Made by a program: the position numbers and the translations under genes. From NCBI GenBank assembly GCA_016178785.1, contig JACOSO010000031.1, positions 1-64,000 on the forward strand: 64,000 nucleotides of DNA, read 5' to 3'. Within the stretch, counting starts at the first letter, position 1. Each line of letters opens with the position of its first letter. The notes beneath the pieces were generated by a model, which worked only from the letters and a program-made list of their open reading frames with translations, ran no database searches and was not told the origin of the DNA. Source of the stretch: Bacteroidota bacterium. Lineage in GTDB: Bacteria; Bacteroidota; Bacteroidia; Cytophagales; Cyclobacteriaceae. Of the stretch, positions 41,553 through 51,678 are shown piece after piece.

Positions 41553-43277
41553 TTACCGCTCAATAACACAGTTCTCCAACACCAACATATCCATGTTGGT
41601 GCGTAGGAAACAATCGAGAGCTTCAGCAGGAGTATTTACGATTGGCTCGTTCTCATTAAAGGAAGTGTTGAGAAGAATTGGTACGCCCGTCTTCTCCCGG
41701 AACCTATCGATGAGGGCGTGATAGCGTGGCGACACTTCTTTCATCACTGTTTGCAATCGCCCCGTACCGTCTACGTGGGTGACGGCAGGGATGAACTCGC
41801 GTTTCTCTTTGCGGATAGGGAATACTTTCTCCATAAAGGGAACATCCTCTACTTTCTCAAAATACTCACCCGTAAACTCCTTTAGTATAGAAGGTGCAAA
41901 CGGCCTGAAACTTTCCCTGCGTTTTATCTTAGCATTTAGGAGATCTTTTGCTTTTGGGTTTCTTGGGTCCGCAATAATCGATCGTGCACCTAAAGCACGC
42001 GGACCAAATTCGGCACGACCATTAAACCAACCTACTACTCCAGGCTCAATTAGCTTATCTACGATTCGATCGAACAATAAGTCATCCTCCAGGTGTTCAA
42101 ATTTTATGTTGCGCTCTTTCAACAAAGTCTCAATTTCTTCATTCGAGAATTTACTGCCCGTGTATGCGCTGTAAATGGCAGGTGCCCTTTCCTTTTTCAA
42201 CAGATGATTGTAGGCATACAACGCACTGCCCATGCTGATGCCTGCATCATGACCTGCGGAGGGGATGTACAGATTTTCAAACCCGGTGAGTTCAATAATT
42301 TTCCCGTTGGCAACGGAATTTTGCGCCACTCCTCCGGCAAGGCAAAGATTCTTTAGCCCTGTCCTCTTTTGAAGGTGATTTAAAATATGCAAAATCAATT
42401 CTTCACATACCCGCTGCACACTCGCTGCAATGTCTTTATGTTTTTGCGTAAGCTCCTCCCCTGCTTTGCGCGGAGGCCCAAAGATCTCTTCAATCTTCCC
42501 TCCATACAGTGTCGAGATCACCGGCACATTTGTAGAATAATCTAATTTGATTTCGGTAGCACTCGCAAAATAGTTGGCATCCCAACTGAACAAACCATCG
42601 GATTCAAAATGCAACACTTTTCTGATCTGCTCTATGTAAATTGGATTTCCATAAGGCGCCAAGCCCATGACTTTGTATTCATCACCGTAATGAGGGAAAC
42701 CGAGATATTGGGTGAAAGCTGTATAAAACAATCCTGCCGACACAGGAAAATCAACAGAATCGATAACAGTTATCTGGTTGCCTTTTCCGGTAGCGACCAT
42801 AGTTGTTGTAAAATCACCGGAACCGTCAATGGATAATATAGCGGCCTCATCAAAGGGACTTGCAAAAAAAGCGGATGCTAAATGACTCCGGTGATGCTCT
42901 ACGTTGATTATTTTAGGTTTGATCTCGCTTTCGCTGAGATCGCTGACAGCCACTAACTCGCTTTCAATACTAGCCACCTTTTTAGAGTTTTTTATTCTAT
43001 CTGAAAGGAGTGTATTTTTCTTGTGAACATTCGTCAGCACAAACTGCACCTTCTTCCAGAATTTAGCTTTCAGGTCGCGGCCGATACAAATATGATCCAC
43101 TTCCCGAAGGGTAACACCAGCTTCTGTCAAACAAAATTTTATTGCTTCACTTGGAAAACCCGCCCAATGTTTTATTCTGCGGAAGCGTTCTTCTTCCGTG
43201 GCAGCAATTAGAACACCGTTCTTAAAAATAGCAGCAGAAGAATCTGCGTGATAGGCATTGAGGCCGAGAATGATCAT
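41553..43277 (-). CDS. Carbamoyltransferase, NodU/CmcH family
   Basis: The 574-residue enzyme transfers a carbamoyl group from carbamoyl phosphate to a sugar hydroxyl. The N-terminal GLNAYHADSSAA and EEERFRRIKH, the central HHRSHLASAFFASPFDEAA and the C-terminal ARSIIADPRN, SFRPFAPSIL and PILLNTSFNENEPIVN are family marks. It probably decorates the repeat unit made by this locus. It is separated from the GT2 gene (38040-38795) by the repeat island. It begins about 105 nt from the methyltransferase gene upstream. Confidence 0.92.
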   Translation of the reverse strand: MIILGLNAYHADSSAAIFKNGVLIAATEEERFRRIKHWAGFPSEAIKFCLTEAGVTLREVDHICIGRDLKAKFWKKVQFVLTNVHKKNTLLSDRIKNSKKVASIESELVAVSDLSESEIKPKIINVEHHRSHLASAFFASPFDEAAILSIDGSGDFTTTMVATGKGNQITVIDSVDFPVSAGLFYTAFTQYLGFPHYGDEYKVMGLAPYGNPIYIEQIRKVLHFESDGLFSWDANYFASATEIKLDYSTNVPVISTLYGGKIEEIFGPPRKAGEELTQKHKDIAASVQRVCEELILHILNHLQKRTGLKNLCLAGGVAQNSVANGKIIELTGFENLYIPSAGHDAGISMGSALYAYNHLLKKERAPAIYSAYTGSKFSNEEIETLLKERNIKFEHLEDDLLFDRIVDKLIEPGVVGWFNGRAEFGPRALGARSIIADPRNPKAKDLLNAKIKRRESFRPFAPSILKEFTGEYFEKVEDVPFMEKVFPIRKEKREFIPAVTHVDGTGRLQTVMKEVSPRYHALIDRFREKTGVPILLNTSFNENEPIVNTPAEALDCFLRTNMDMLVLENCVIER

Positions 43278-43383
43278 TTCAAAATAATGTAAATCCCAAA
43301 GCTAAAAAAGTTGAGCACTCTATTTCAAATAATTTCAAAGTGAAAAAACATATTGTGATACTTTGGACGTCTATTATCGACAT

Positions 43384-44016
43384 CTACTTTGTGCATTCTA
43401 TAGCCACTGCATCTTTAAATCTTCCTTCGTCTTCGACCAAATTAAAAGCTTTATCAGATGAGTCATTGAATTTGCACCTCTTTATATTTTTAAAACCCGC
43501 ATTTCTTAATTCAGCGGCAAGAGAAAGGAAGTCCCACATCCATAAATGGTTTGCATTTCCGAATTGACTAATTGCAAGTCCTTTAATTCCCCTTACCCTA
43601 GATTTTTCTCCTAACAAAGAATCGTTTAAAAATCCAATACTCGCCTCTGCGTCCCCACTTTCTAATTTAGTTAAATAATTTCTTGCATAAGTTTCCAAAT
43701 CTGGCACAACACATCTAAAAATTCCTCCAAATCTGAGTATCTTATAAGTATTTGATATCGCTTTTCGAAAATCATCCAAAGCAAGATGCTCAAGAACATG
43801 TGAACAATAGATTCCGTCACATGAGTCATCTTGTATTGGCAGCCCTTTAATTATGTCACCATACTTTACATTATCTGGAAACAGGGTATTTAATCTATTT
43901 TTAAAAAGATATCCAAGAAATGGAATTTTCTGAATCTGTAAAGTTGGTGAAGCATCAAAATTTTCCCAATCATTTGGTGCTGTTAATCCACAGCCATAGT
44001 GAATGTATCGATTCAT
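43384..44016 (-). CDS. Class I SAM-dependent methyltransferase
   Basis: The product is about 210 residues from ATG 44016; a longer frame opens at 44076 with an unhelpful N-terminus. The SAM-binding region is expected in MNRYIHYGCGLT, and the post-I acidic strand in IKGLPIQDDSCDGIYCSHVLEHL. It has the GIFRCVVPDLET strand of type 11 methyltransferases. It likely methylates a sugar or a capping group. The spacing to the glycosyltransferase at 44086 is 9 or 69 nt, depending on the start. Confidence 0.8.
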   Translation of the reverse strand: MNRYIHYGCGLTAPNDWENFDASPTLQIQKIPFLGYLFKNRLNTLFPDNVKYGDIIKGLPIQDDSCDGIYCSHVLEHLALDDFRKAISNTYKILRFGGIFRCVVPDLETYARNYLTKLESGDAEASIGFLNDSLLGEKSRVRGIKGLAISQFGNANHLWMWDFLSLAAELRNAGFKNIKRCKFNDSSDKAFNLVEDEGRFKDAVAIECTK

Positions 44017-44085
44017 AAGAGAATTTTTAGTGTATGGTAATTTATACAATCCTACCCATCGTATTAGTAAATGCAAATTGATTGT

Positions 44086-45204
44086 TCATGAAAAAAGAGA
44101 TTGATATTGAAATTTAAAATCATTCTTCGAAAAATAGTTTTTCGCAAGATCATAAGATCCTTTAGAATAGACTGAATACTCATCCAGCTCCATATCAATA
44201 AATTTCTGAATTGCTTTGGACCAATATTTCTGATCTAAGGCTTCTATTGTAATGCCAGCATTATAATCCTGCAGACGTCCCCAAGGCGTGTATGGACTGA
44301 CCAACACAGGTGTACCAACACTAAGAGCTTCATAAATAGCATGCCCAAAATTCTCTCCTTTTGTCGGCAAAATAAATGCATGGTATTTTGACAATGTTTC
44401 TTGTACAGTATTAGGCTCAATCGCCCCCTGATATCGAATGGTGTGTATTTGCTCCTCCATAAGTTTCTTGCAAGTCAACCAATACCCTTCGTCTATCACA
44501 GGGCCATATATGTCGAATTGAATAGGTGTCCTTAATTGTTTTAAAGCCTCCAGAATCAAGTGAAGATTCTTTTTCTCCGTAATAAGAGAAAGAAATACCA
44601 ACCTCAATTCGCCCTTTGCCTTCTCTTTTACTGTATTTGAATTAGCAATCGCCCGAGGAATGTTTGCTGCTACACGAACTGTTGATTGAGAGCCAATTAT
44701 TTTTCTTACATCCTTTGCTTCTTGTTCGTCTGTCGCGTGCCAGATAATATTTTTAAAAATATCCGTCAATTTAAGCATTGACAAGAATAACTTCTTCTTA
44801 AATGGTTTGATTGCAAGCGCCCCTTCTTGCAACATACCTCGCGGTGCAATTACTACTTTTTTATTCCGAGTTTTAGCAAGCCAAAGCGGTATCGTGTTGT
44901 AGAAAAACAAAAACATTCCGTTGACATAAATAAAGTCAGGGTCAATTCTATTAATCTCCGATTTAATTTTAACCGCCACGGAATTTGATGCATAATAGAC
45001 CTGAACATTCTCAGCATACTTATTCCACTCGTCCGGCTTGATGCCCGTAAGTAAATCCTTCTCCCCCATTTCATACGCGCTGCAGAAAACATAAAATTCA
45101 AAATGATCATGCAGCTCCGTGACGAGATTCACTAGGGACTGAACAGGTCCACCTGCCTTAAATGCAGGGCTGAAGTGCGAATAAAAAATCAAAATGCGTT
45201 TCAA
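44086..45204 (-). CDS. Family 4 glycosyltransferase
   Basis: The 372-residue GT-B enzyme starts RILIFYSHFSPAFKAGGPVQ, a GT4 hallmark. The donor-binding region is ILPTKGENFGHAIYEALSVGTPVLVS (E-x7-E type). It overlaps the polymerase gene by 4 nt. Substrate unknown. Confidence 0.9.
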   Translation of the reverse strand: MKRILIFYSHFSPAFKAGGPVQSLVNLVTELHDHFEFYVFCSAYEMGEKDLLTGIKPDEWNKYAENVQVYYASNSVAVKIKSEINRIDPDFIYVNGMFLFFYNTIPLWLAKTRNKKVVIAPRGMLQEGALAIKPFKKKLFLSMLKLTDIFKNIIWHATDEQEAKDVRKIIGSQSTVRVAANIPRAIANSNTVKEKAKGELRLVFLSLITEKKNLHLILEALKQLRTPIQFDIYGPVIDEGYWLTCKKLMEEQIHTIRYQGAIEPNTVQETLSKYHAFILPTKGENFGHAIYEALSVGTPVLVSPYTPWGRLQDYNAGITIEALDQKYWSKAIQKFIDMELDEYSVYSKGSYDLAKNYFSKNDFKFQYQSLFS

Positions 45205-46499
45205 AAACTAACTGGCTTTGAAAAGGTCTCTTGCGTATGGACAGGTTTCCAAAAACGATGGCGCAGATAATTAATAAGCAGGAAAATGATAAAACCTTTG
45301 ATCATGCCGTTAAAGAAGATATAAAAATCATTATTAGCCCGTATTAGGTAACTAAGCAGGTATGGAATCCATATAATATTAATCGGGTCGATAAGAACAA
45401 AGCGCCTTGTAAAGGATCTCAACAAAAATGCAATCAATGTCCCGAAAGCAAAAAGTGTAATATAAGATCCCCACCTTCCAAAATTGATATAAAAATCTCC
45501 GATCACACCAATTGACATCGAAGTATTGCCCCGTAATTTATGCCCGGTGTAGGTAAGAAATTTATCCTGAGAGTTAACACGTTTTTTATTTTCAAAAATG
45601 AGCCTTGGCAGAACGGACGAAACCATATCCAGAAACATTTCGCTTCCATAAGCAAAGTCATGCCTCCTCGGCACATGACGAAGGGTAAGCCCGAGATGCC
45701 ATCCTTCAGTGAGGCGACCCACTGTGCGCACTACCCCATCCGTTTCTGCAAAAGGGTCATCTGCATCTTTGGCGCGCTTCTTTTCAACGAGGTCAGATAA
45801 TAATGAGACCCCCGGCTCTTGATTGAGTTTCCAAGTAGCCTTTCTATATTCATCTTTCACACTTTGAATAGCAAAAACAGCGGGAAGGAATGCAACAAAA
45901 ACCGTTGACCTTACCCAAAAACTCATTCCATATTTCAGTGTCATGAAAAAGAAAAGATATAAAGACCATATAAAGAGGCTCACAAATACCCCAGATTTCA
46001 CTACACTCAGAGCAAGCTGAATATACAATAGAACTATCAGGAAGAAATTGAACTTTGACCGCGTAAATAAAAAGCAAAATGCAGCTAGATATTTCATGTC
46101 GCCTGTAAAGGACGCAACCGATTCTAAGGGAGATAAGCCTGCAAATACTAATAAGTCCATGCACAGAGAAATCGCTAACAGCAAGTATCCTAACCGCGCA
46201 GCCTCAGCAGGATCTATTCTTTTTATTACCCGATTTATGGCAACATCTTTATGAAACAAAAAAACACCAGCAAACAAGAATAGCAATGCGGGGATTGCAT
46301 ATTCGAAATAAATGCCCTGGCTGATCGGCATTTGGGTCGACAAGGACTTGTATTCATTATAAATCAAATAGGTGGAAAAAATATATTGAAGAAAGTAGGT
46401 AAACAAGAACAGGTATAAAATTGGAAAACCCTTGCCGGCCTTGTACATGAGCAGCCCGTACAAGAAAATCAGAACAGCAAATAGGGCAACATTATTCAT
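45201..46499 (-). CDS. Wzy-like O-antigen/oligosaccharide polymerase
   Basis: The 432-residue protein has about 10-12 hydrophobic segments and a central periplasmic loop (about residues 225-320, rich in charged residues). This fits oligosaccharide repeat-unit polymerases, which are poorly conserved in sequence. Its place among glycosyltransferases, with 4-nt overlaps to neighbours on both sides, supports the role. A Wzx-type flippase is encoded at 60.1-61.5 kb. The assignment is by topology and context. Confidence 0.75.
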   Translation of the reverse strand: MNNVALFAVLIFLYGLLMYKAGKGFPILYLFLFTYFLQYIFSTYLIYNEYKSLSTQMPISQGIYFEYAIPALLFLFAGVFLFHKDVAINRVIKRIDPAEAARLGYLLLAISLCMDLLVFAGLSPLESVASFTGDMKYLAAFCFLFTRSKFNFFLIVLLYIQLALSVVKSGVFVSLFIWSLYLFFFMTLKYGMSFWVRSTVFVAFLPAVFAIQSVKDEYRKATWKLNQEPGVSLLSDLVEKKRAKDADDPFAETDGVVRTVGRLTEGWHLGLTLRHVPRRHDFAYGSEMFLDMVSSVLPRLIFENKKRVNSQDKFLTYTGHKLRGNTSMSIGVIGDFYINFGRWGSYITLFAFGTLIAFLLRSFTRRFVLIDPINIIWIPYLLSYLIRANNDFYIFFNGMIKGFIIFLLINYLRHRFWKPVHTQETFSKPVSF

Positions 46500-47680
46500 T
46501 TGGTTGGGCTGTTAATATTCTTTATTAATCGGCTAACCTCTCTTGCCTGTGCATTAACAGTAAGATAAGTACTTGCCCGATGACTCAAGGAATCTCTAAG
46601 GCCAGTTCTTGTTTCTGAATCTTGAATTAAATTTACCAATTTGCTCCGTAACGTAGTGATATCTGATTCCTTAAAGACAAGGGATTGCGTCTCAACTAAA
46701 TCTTTCAAATGCCCTGAATCAGAAACTAACGGAATGCAGCCGCAGGCCATTGCTTCCTGAACAGCCCTCCCATACTGCTCCTTAAATCGTGGAGTTGTTA
46801 TCGATGGCGCTACCATGATATCAGCAGCACGCATATATTTGGCTATTTCAAAATGGTTCGCTTCAAAATAGAGAACCCGATCAATCATTCCGAATTTGCT
46901 TATCAGTTCCAGAACCTGGATAGTGTATTCATCTTCATTGTCATGATGACTGTCTATGAGCAACTTCCAGTTTAGTTCTTTGATTTCATTCAATGCCTCC
47001 AGCAAAAGGTGAACTCCTTTCTGTCTGACCAATCGACCGAAATAGGCTATAAGGACAACATCATTCTTTAAACCAAGTTTTGTGCGATATTCTTGTCTCG
47101 ACAGTTCATCCAAGCGGAAAACATTATCATCAAAACCAAGGGGAATTCGGGTAACATTTTTATATCCGTAATCATTAAATATTACTTCGCTCTCCTTGTT
47201 CACTACAAACAGCCCATCGATACGTTTCGCCATAAAATAATTCATCGCGTGGATTACCAGGTTAACTGGAACTGCCTGAATCCTTTTGCTCCTCATTGTT
47301 GAAAGCAAATCTCTTTTGAGGTTTTCATAGGATTGAGCAATAACCACTCGATTATTTTTCTTGCACCATTTGGTAACTACAAATGCAATTTTCGAAACCG
47401 GATCATTCTCAAGTATAATAATGTCGGGTTGATTTGCTTCCAACCATAAAGGTAAATCAGGATAAAAATAGGTACGTGGATTTTTTCCTTTCAATTCCAT
47501 AGGAACAAGGTGAGGCTCCCCTTCCAAGGCAGGTTCCACCGTGAGCTCTTTTCCCGAGCTTATTAAAATATGTCTTGGCACAATGAGATGGATATCCTTG
47601 TATGTCCTTTTCATCACCCGGTAAACCGAGCGGTTTATTTGTCTGAAGCACGCGTAAGAAATTACCAGGATTTTCATCAA
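46496..47680 (-). CDS. Family 4 glycosyltransferase
   Basis: The 394-residue GT-B enzyme has the N-terminal ILVISYACFRQINRSVYR, the GT4 hinge LIAYFGRLVRQKGVHLLLEAL and the donor-site EQYGRAVQEAMACGCIPLVSD. Overlaps by 4 nt with both neighbours place it inside one operon. Donor sugar unknown. Confidence 0.9.
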   Translation of the reverse strand: MMKILVISYACFRQINRSVYRVMKRTYKDIHLIVPRHILISSGKELTVEPALEGEPHLVPMELKGKNPRTYFYPDLPLWLEANQPDIIILENDPVSKIAFVVTKWCKKNNRVVIAQSYENLKRDLLSTMRSKRIQAVPVNLVIHAMNYFMAKRIDGLFVVNKESEVIFNDYGYKNVTRIPLGFDDNVFRLDELSRQEYRTKLGLKNDVVLIAYFGRLVRQKGVHLLLEALNEIKELNWKLLIDSHHDNEDEYTIQVLELISKFGMIDRVLYFEANHFEIAKYMRAADIMVAPSITTPRFKEQYGRAVQEAMACGCIPLVSDSGHLKDLVETQSLVFKESDITTLRSKLVNLIQDSETRTGLRDSLSHRASTYLTVNAQAREVSRLIKNINSPTK

Positions 47681-48822
47681 TGAGAAACCAAACCTATTTC
47701 GTCAAACAATTTTTTGTGTTTCTCCCTGAATTCCAAATACGAAAAATACCGGTGAACTAATGCCACTGCATTCTTTGCTTTTTCATCACGAAGCTTTTGG
47801 TCTCGAAGCAATTGCGCCAATTTTTCAGCATGATTATTAATATCCATCGGGTCAATGACAAAACCATTTTCCTCCCCAATCACTGCTTCTTGTGAACCAT
47901 CCTGGTTTCCAACAATAATCGGGACCCCACAGGCCATTGCCTCCAGTGGAGTAAGGGGAATTCCTTCACCCCTTCCTTTTCCTCGATCGGAAGCCAAAGA
48001 AAAAACATAAGCCATTCTGTAAATATCCACTAAATGCTTTTCATAGATCATGCCCGTAAACGTAATCTTTTGCATCACTCCTAATTTATCAGCCATTTCT
48101 CTTAATTCCCCAATCCAATCACCCTTACCGGCAAGAACTAAACGAGCTTCGGGAAACCTTTTATGGATGACGCTGAATACTTGTATCAATCTGTCGTACC
48201 CCTTGTGAGCCGCTTTTTTTGAAATTCGTCCAAGCGAAACAATTAGCTTATATTCTCGCGGATCGGGTATATGGTATTGGGCAAGTGCTTCTTCATTCAC
48301 TTTCTCATTGGGGAAAAAACGGTCAAGGTCAACGCAATCCCAAATTACTTTTACAGTTCCCTTCTTTCGCAGGCCCTCCGATTCCAGATATCGTGCAGTG
48401 TAATAACAATCTGAGATCACATGATCTGTATTTTTAAGTCCCCAAAACGGCAGTTTCTTAAATCCACTCCAGACCTCAAGGCCATAGGTATTAAGTAACG
48501 TCTTCGTATTTCTGATTTTCGAAACCAACTTGGCCAAACCTGAAAAATTAACGTGTGCAGTCAAGATCAAATCAGGTGTCCAAATCAATGTCTGGTACAC
48601 CAACTGAAGGGTGAACTTAATCTTGCTTAGTACATCAGGTCCTTTGGCATGCCAATGAACATGGAACGGCTCTTCAAAATCGCCCGGCTGGGGGCCCGCC
48701 AATGATAAGACTCTTACACTTTCATTTCCATATAAGTCACGCAAAGTTTGAATTTGATAGCGGTTGTATCGGCTTATTCCTCCCTTATCGAAACAACCGG
48801 GGGTAAGATAAAGAACCTTCAT
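47677..48822 (-). CDS. Family 4 glycosyltransferase
   Basis: The 381-residue GT-B enzyme has the N-terminal VLYLTPGCFDKGGISRYNRY, the middle IVSLGRISKKAAHKGYDRLI, and the donor motif GEGIPLTPLEAMACGVPIIVGNQDGS. It is similar to the WbaZ/RfaB-type enzymes. It overlaps the preceding glycosyltransferase by 4 nt and lies 4 nt from the acyltransferase gene. Confidence 0.92.
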   Translation of the reverse strand: MKVLYLTPGCFDKGGISRYNRYQIQTLRDLYGNESVRVLSLAGPQPGDFEEPFHVHWHAKGPDVLSKIKFTLQLVYQTLIWTPDLILTAHVNFSGLAKLVSKIRNTKTLLNTYGLEVWSGFKKLPFWGLKNTDHVISDCYYTARYLESEGLRKKGTVKVIWDCVDLDRFFPNEKVNEEALAQYHIPDPREYKLIVSLGRISKKAAHKGYDRLIQVFSVIHKRFPEARLVLAGKGDWIGELREMADKLGVMQKITFTGMIYEKHLVDIYRMAYVFSLASDRGKGRGEGIPLTPLEAMACGVPIIVGNQDGSQEAVIGEENGFVIDPMDINNHAEKLAQLLRDQKLRDEKAKNAVALVHRYFSYLEFREKHKKLFDEIGLVSH

Positions 48823-48826
48823 TTAT

Positions 48827-49495
48827 TCACTTATTTTTATGGGCAGGCTCTGAAGTATAGATTGCAGCTTCATCAGAAGAAGACGTATCCAAATGGGCCA
48901 ATACTCCTAACCATGATCCATCTCTTAAAGTCGTTCCGGGAAGAACAACAGAATTTAAACCAACCGCACAATTTTCTCCGATCACCACGGGAGACGAAAT
49001 TATAAATTGATCTTCAGCAGGAGCCATCGTTGAAAATGAATAACGCTTATGGTCAGACGAATCGTTCAGGTTCTTGTAATGATGCGATGTGCTATAGACC
49101 TTAGCTCCTGCTGCAATTGTAACATTCTTGCCTATTGATAATCCTCCGTGTGCCTGCAGAAGTGCGAAGGGCGCCACATGCGTTCCATCACTGATCATAA
49201 GTTGACCGCCCTCCCCCATGTAATTACTATTTTCCTTTTTTATGAATTTTCTATTTAAAGCAGAGAATGGACCTGCAACGAGAATAGTATATCGGTCTAT
49301 CCAAATATTGTCTCCTAAAAAAATAAACTTAGGGTTCTGAAAAAAAACGCCAGGTTCAATAATCACGTTCCTTCCACACCGTCCCAATCTACCTTTGTAA
49401 TACAACTGCCGAATTTTCTTTCCTGATCTCCCTCCAATATTTCTTATGAAGGACTCAATAACAGTAAGAAATTCTTCAAGCATTGAGATTTTCAA
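48827..49495 (-). CDS. WcaF/LbetaH-family acyltransferase
   Basis: The 222-residue enzyme has hexapeptide-repeat left-handed beta-helix turns (VAPFALLQAHGGLSIGKNVTIAAG, VIGENCAVGLNSVVLPGTTLRDG) and a basic N-terminus. It is an O-acetyltransferase-type enzyme, likely for an amino sugar or hydroxyl. It overlaps the PerA-like aminotransferase by 20 nt, as expected if the two act in sequence. Confidence 0.85.
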   Translation of the reverse strand: MKISMLEEFLTVIESFIRNIGGRSGKKIRQLYYKGRLGRCGRNVIIEPGVFFQNPKFIFLGDNIWIDRYTILVAGPFSALNRKFIKKENSNYMGEGGQLMISDGTHVAPFALLQAHGGLSIGKNVTIAAGAKVYSTSHHYKNLNDSSDHKRYSFSTMAPAEDQFIISSPVVIGENCAVGLNSVVLPGTTLRDGSWLGVLAHLDTSSSDEAAIYTSEPAHKNK

Positions 49496-50573
49496 TTATA
49501 CAGTCACAAATTGTTTTCACCTGATCTTCGGCAAGGTCGTAAAAAGTTGGGAGATTAATGCCGCGTTTGTAAACCGCGTGTGTGACCGGAGTATCAACAT
49601 CTGCTTTTAGGTAAGGCATTTCCGACAATGGATAAAAGAAAGGGCGACTATCAACACCAGAAGACTTCAGACGAAGCATAAACTCATCACGTTCTTGTTC
49701 TGTTTTCCAGTTGCTATTTTGCAAACAAATCAACCAATACGAATTTGTGGCCCAGTCACTGGTTCTATTCAATTGCAGTCCATCTATATTATTGAGAGCC
49801 TTTGAATACCAGGAAAATAATTGCGCTCTCTTTTGCATGAGGTCCTGAATGCGTTCCAACTGCGCGCAACCCAACGCAGCTTGAATATTTGTCATTCTAT
49901 AGTTGTATCCAACTTCCGTATGCCAATATCTTTTTTCCTTGCTCATGGCGTGGTCTCTTAAGTACCGGCACCGCAAATTATATTCCTCATCGTTGGTGGT
50001 TATCATTCCACCTTCTCCTGTTGTCAGGTTCTTATTCCCATAAAAACTAAAGGTGGCGCAATCGCCCCAATTGCCCACTGTTTTACCATAAGCTTTAGCA
50101 CCATGGGCTTCGGCTGCGTCTTCAATCACCAGCAGGTTATTCCGCTTTGCAATTTCTATGATCGCTTTCATGTCGCAGGGGTGACCATATAAATGAACAG
50201 GCATGATCGCCTTGGTACGGGGGGTGATCGCTTCTTCAATTTTATTTGGGTCGATACAAAGATTAAACGGGTCAATGTCAACAAGAACAGGAACAGCCCC
50301 TGCATGCAACACGGCATTAGCTGTTGCTACAAAAGTAAGATTGGGAATGATGACTTCATCGCCTGGCCCAATGCGGTGGGCAACTAATGCTAAATGAATT
50401 GCAACGGTACCATTGGAAACTGCAATAGCATGCTTTGTTCCGCAGAACCGGGCAAAGTCCGATTCAAATTTATCGATGTATTTTCCCAACGATGATATCC
50501 AGGTAGATTTGACGGCATCAGTTACGTAATCAATTTCCTTTTGTGTAATGGAGGGCTGTGAAATCGGAATCAT
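49476..50573 (-). CDS. DegT/DnrJ/EryC1 aminotransferase, PerA-like
   Basis: The 365-residue enzyme has the N-terminal ISQPSITQKEIDYVTDAVKSTW, VSNGTVAIHLAL and the PLP lysine region SFYGNKNLTTGEGG. Similarity to GDP-perosamine or UDP-4-amino-sugar synthases is suggested. No gmd or rmlB gene is in the window, so the keto-sugar donor must come from elsewhere or from the 25.2-kb dehydratase. It pairs with the overlapping acyltransferase. Confidence 0.88.
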   Translation of the reverse strand: MIPISQPSITQKEIDYVTDAVKSTWISSLGKYIDKFESDFARFCGTKHAIAVSNGTVAIHLALVAHRIGPGDEVIIPNLTFVATANAVLHAGAVPVLVDIDPFNLCIDPNKIEEAITPRTKAIMPVHLYGHPCDMKAIIEIAKRNNLLVIEDAAEAHGAKAYGKTVGNWGDCATFSFYGNKNLTTGEGGMITTNDEEYNLRCRYLRDHAMSKEKRYWHTEVGYNYRMTNIQAALGCAQLERIQDLMQKRAQLFSWYSKALNNIDGLQLNRTSDWATNSYWLICLQNSNWKTEQERDEFMLRLKSSGVDSRPFFYPLSEMPYLKADVDTPVTHAVYKRGINLPTFYDLAEDQVKTICDCIIENLNA

Positions 50574-50614
50574 TTGAAAATGTTAATGTCCTTTAGATGT
50601 CCTGGGCTTACGTT

Positions 50615-51670
50615 TTATTTGATAAGCAAATTTTTTAACAAGGCCACCAAATCAGCAGTCCTTCTCTTATAAGAGTAATCCTGTTCAATCGATTTTTTCC
50701 TTGCACTGTTTCGGATTTTATTTATCTCTTTCCCTTCCATCGCGAGCAATCTTTTGCATTGCCGGATCATACCGGTTTCATCCGAATAAAAAAACAACTC
50801 TCTTTCATTTTCAAAAAAAGATCGTTGCTCCATACTGTCAGGTGTGAGTAAAATTCCACCAACTGACGGCACCTCAAAAGTGCGCAAATTATGCGACCCT
50901 TCGTTGTGAGGCCTGAAAAAATTTAGCTGAATGCGATATTGACGAATCACTTTCCAGAACTCCAATTGATCCTCCCAAAAAGTACCCTGTCTTCGGTGTT
51001 TATGAATGGTCAACCAATCTGATGGTTTCAGATAACTCTCCCATCCAAAGCCGTAGACATTAATTTTTATTTTTTCGTTTATCAACTTTTGCAACGCAGC
51101 AATTCGTATCGAGTCGGGATTTCCAACAAAACACACCTCATTGATTTCAGGCACGTCTTCCAGGATAACGTTGGCAAATTGTTCTTCAGTTATATGAAAA
51201 CCGAATGGGATAACAGCTGTTTGTACCTGGTAGCGTTCCAAAAGTTGCTTTGCAATTAGAGAGCTGTACGAAATGTGAAGGTCATAATACGGTATTGCTT
51301 CAGTAACAAAACGATTTCCAGTGCCTCTTGAAAAATGGATGAAGGGATGGTCAAAATTATAATTCGCGAGTTTAACCCCCATAGTTTTGATCTTCATTAA
51401 AGATCTTTTGCTTATCTCCATTCCTTTGAATACAAGGACTACGGCAGGTTTGAATTCCCTGACCTGATTGACAAAATCCTTATTCATTTTCCAAATAAGC
51501 AACTGTGGAGCCAGTCGGCTAACAATTTTAAAGAATCGATTTGACAATAGCTGAGAATATTTATCTGGAAAGCGCAATAATTCAAACTCTATAGTATTAT
51601 CAAAGTTCCTTATGATAAAAGAAGCAATAGTGTTCGAATTGAGTTTTGATCCGGATATCAGTAAACGCAC
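50615..51670 (-). CDS. CgeB-like glycosyltransferase family 1 protein
   Basis: The 351-residue protein resembles CgeB-type GT-B glycosyltransferases. The N-terminal half has NYNFDHPFIHFSRGTGN, and VCFVGNPDSIRIAALQKLI marks the hinge. The C-terminal segment RTFEVPSVGGILLTPDSMEQR is the common motif. It is probably a sugar transferase of the same locus. The substrate is unknown. Confidence 0.78.
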   Translation of the reverse strand: MRLLISGSKLNSNTIASFIIRNFDNTIEFELLRFPDKYSQLLSNRFFKIVSRLAPQLLIWKMNKDFVNQVREFKPAVVLVFKGMEISKRSLMKIKTMGVKLANYNFDHPFIHFSRGTGNRFVTEAIPYYDLHISYSSLIAKQLLERYQVQTAVIPFGFHITEEQFANVILEDVPEINEVCFVGNPDSIRIAALQKLINEKIKINVYGFGWESYLKPSDWLTIHKHRRQGTFWEDQLEFWKVIRQYRIQLNFFRPHNEGSHNLRTFEVPSVGGILLTPDSMEQRSFFENERELFFYSDETGMIRQCKRLLAMEGKEINKIRNSARKKSIEQDYSYKRRTADLVALLKNLLIK

Positions 51671-51678
51671 CGTATTTG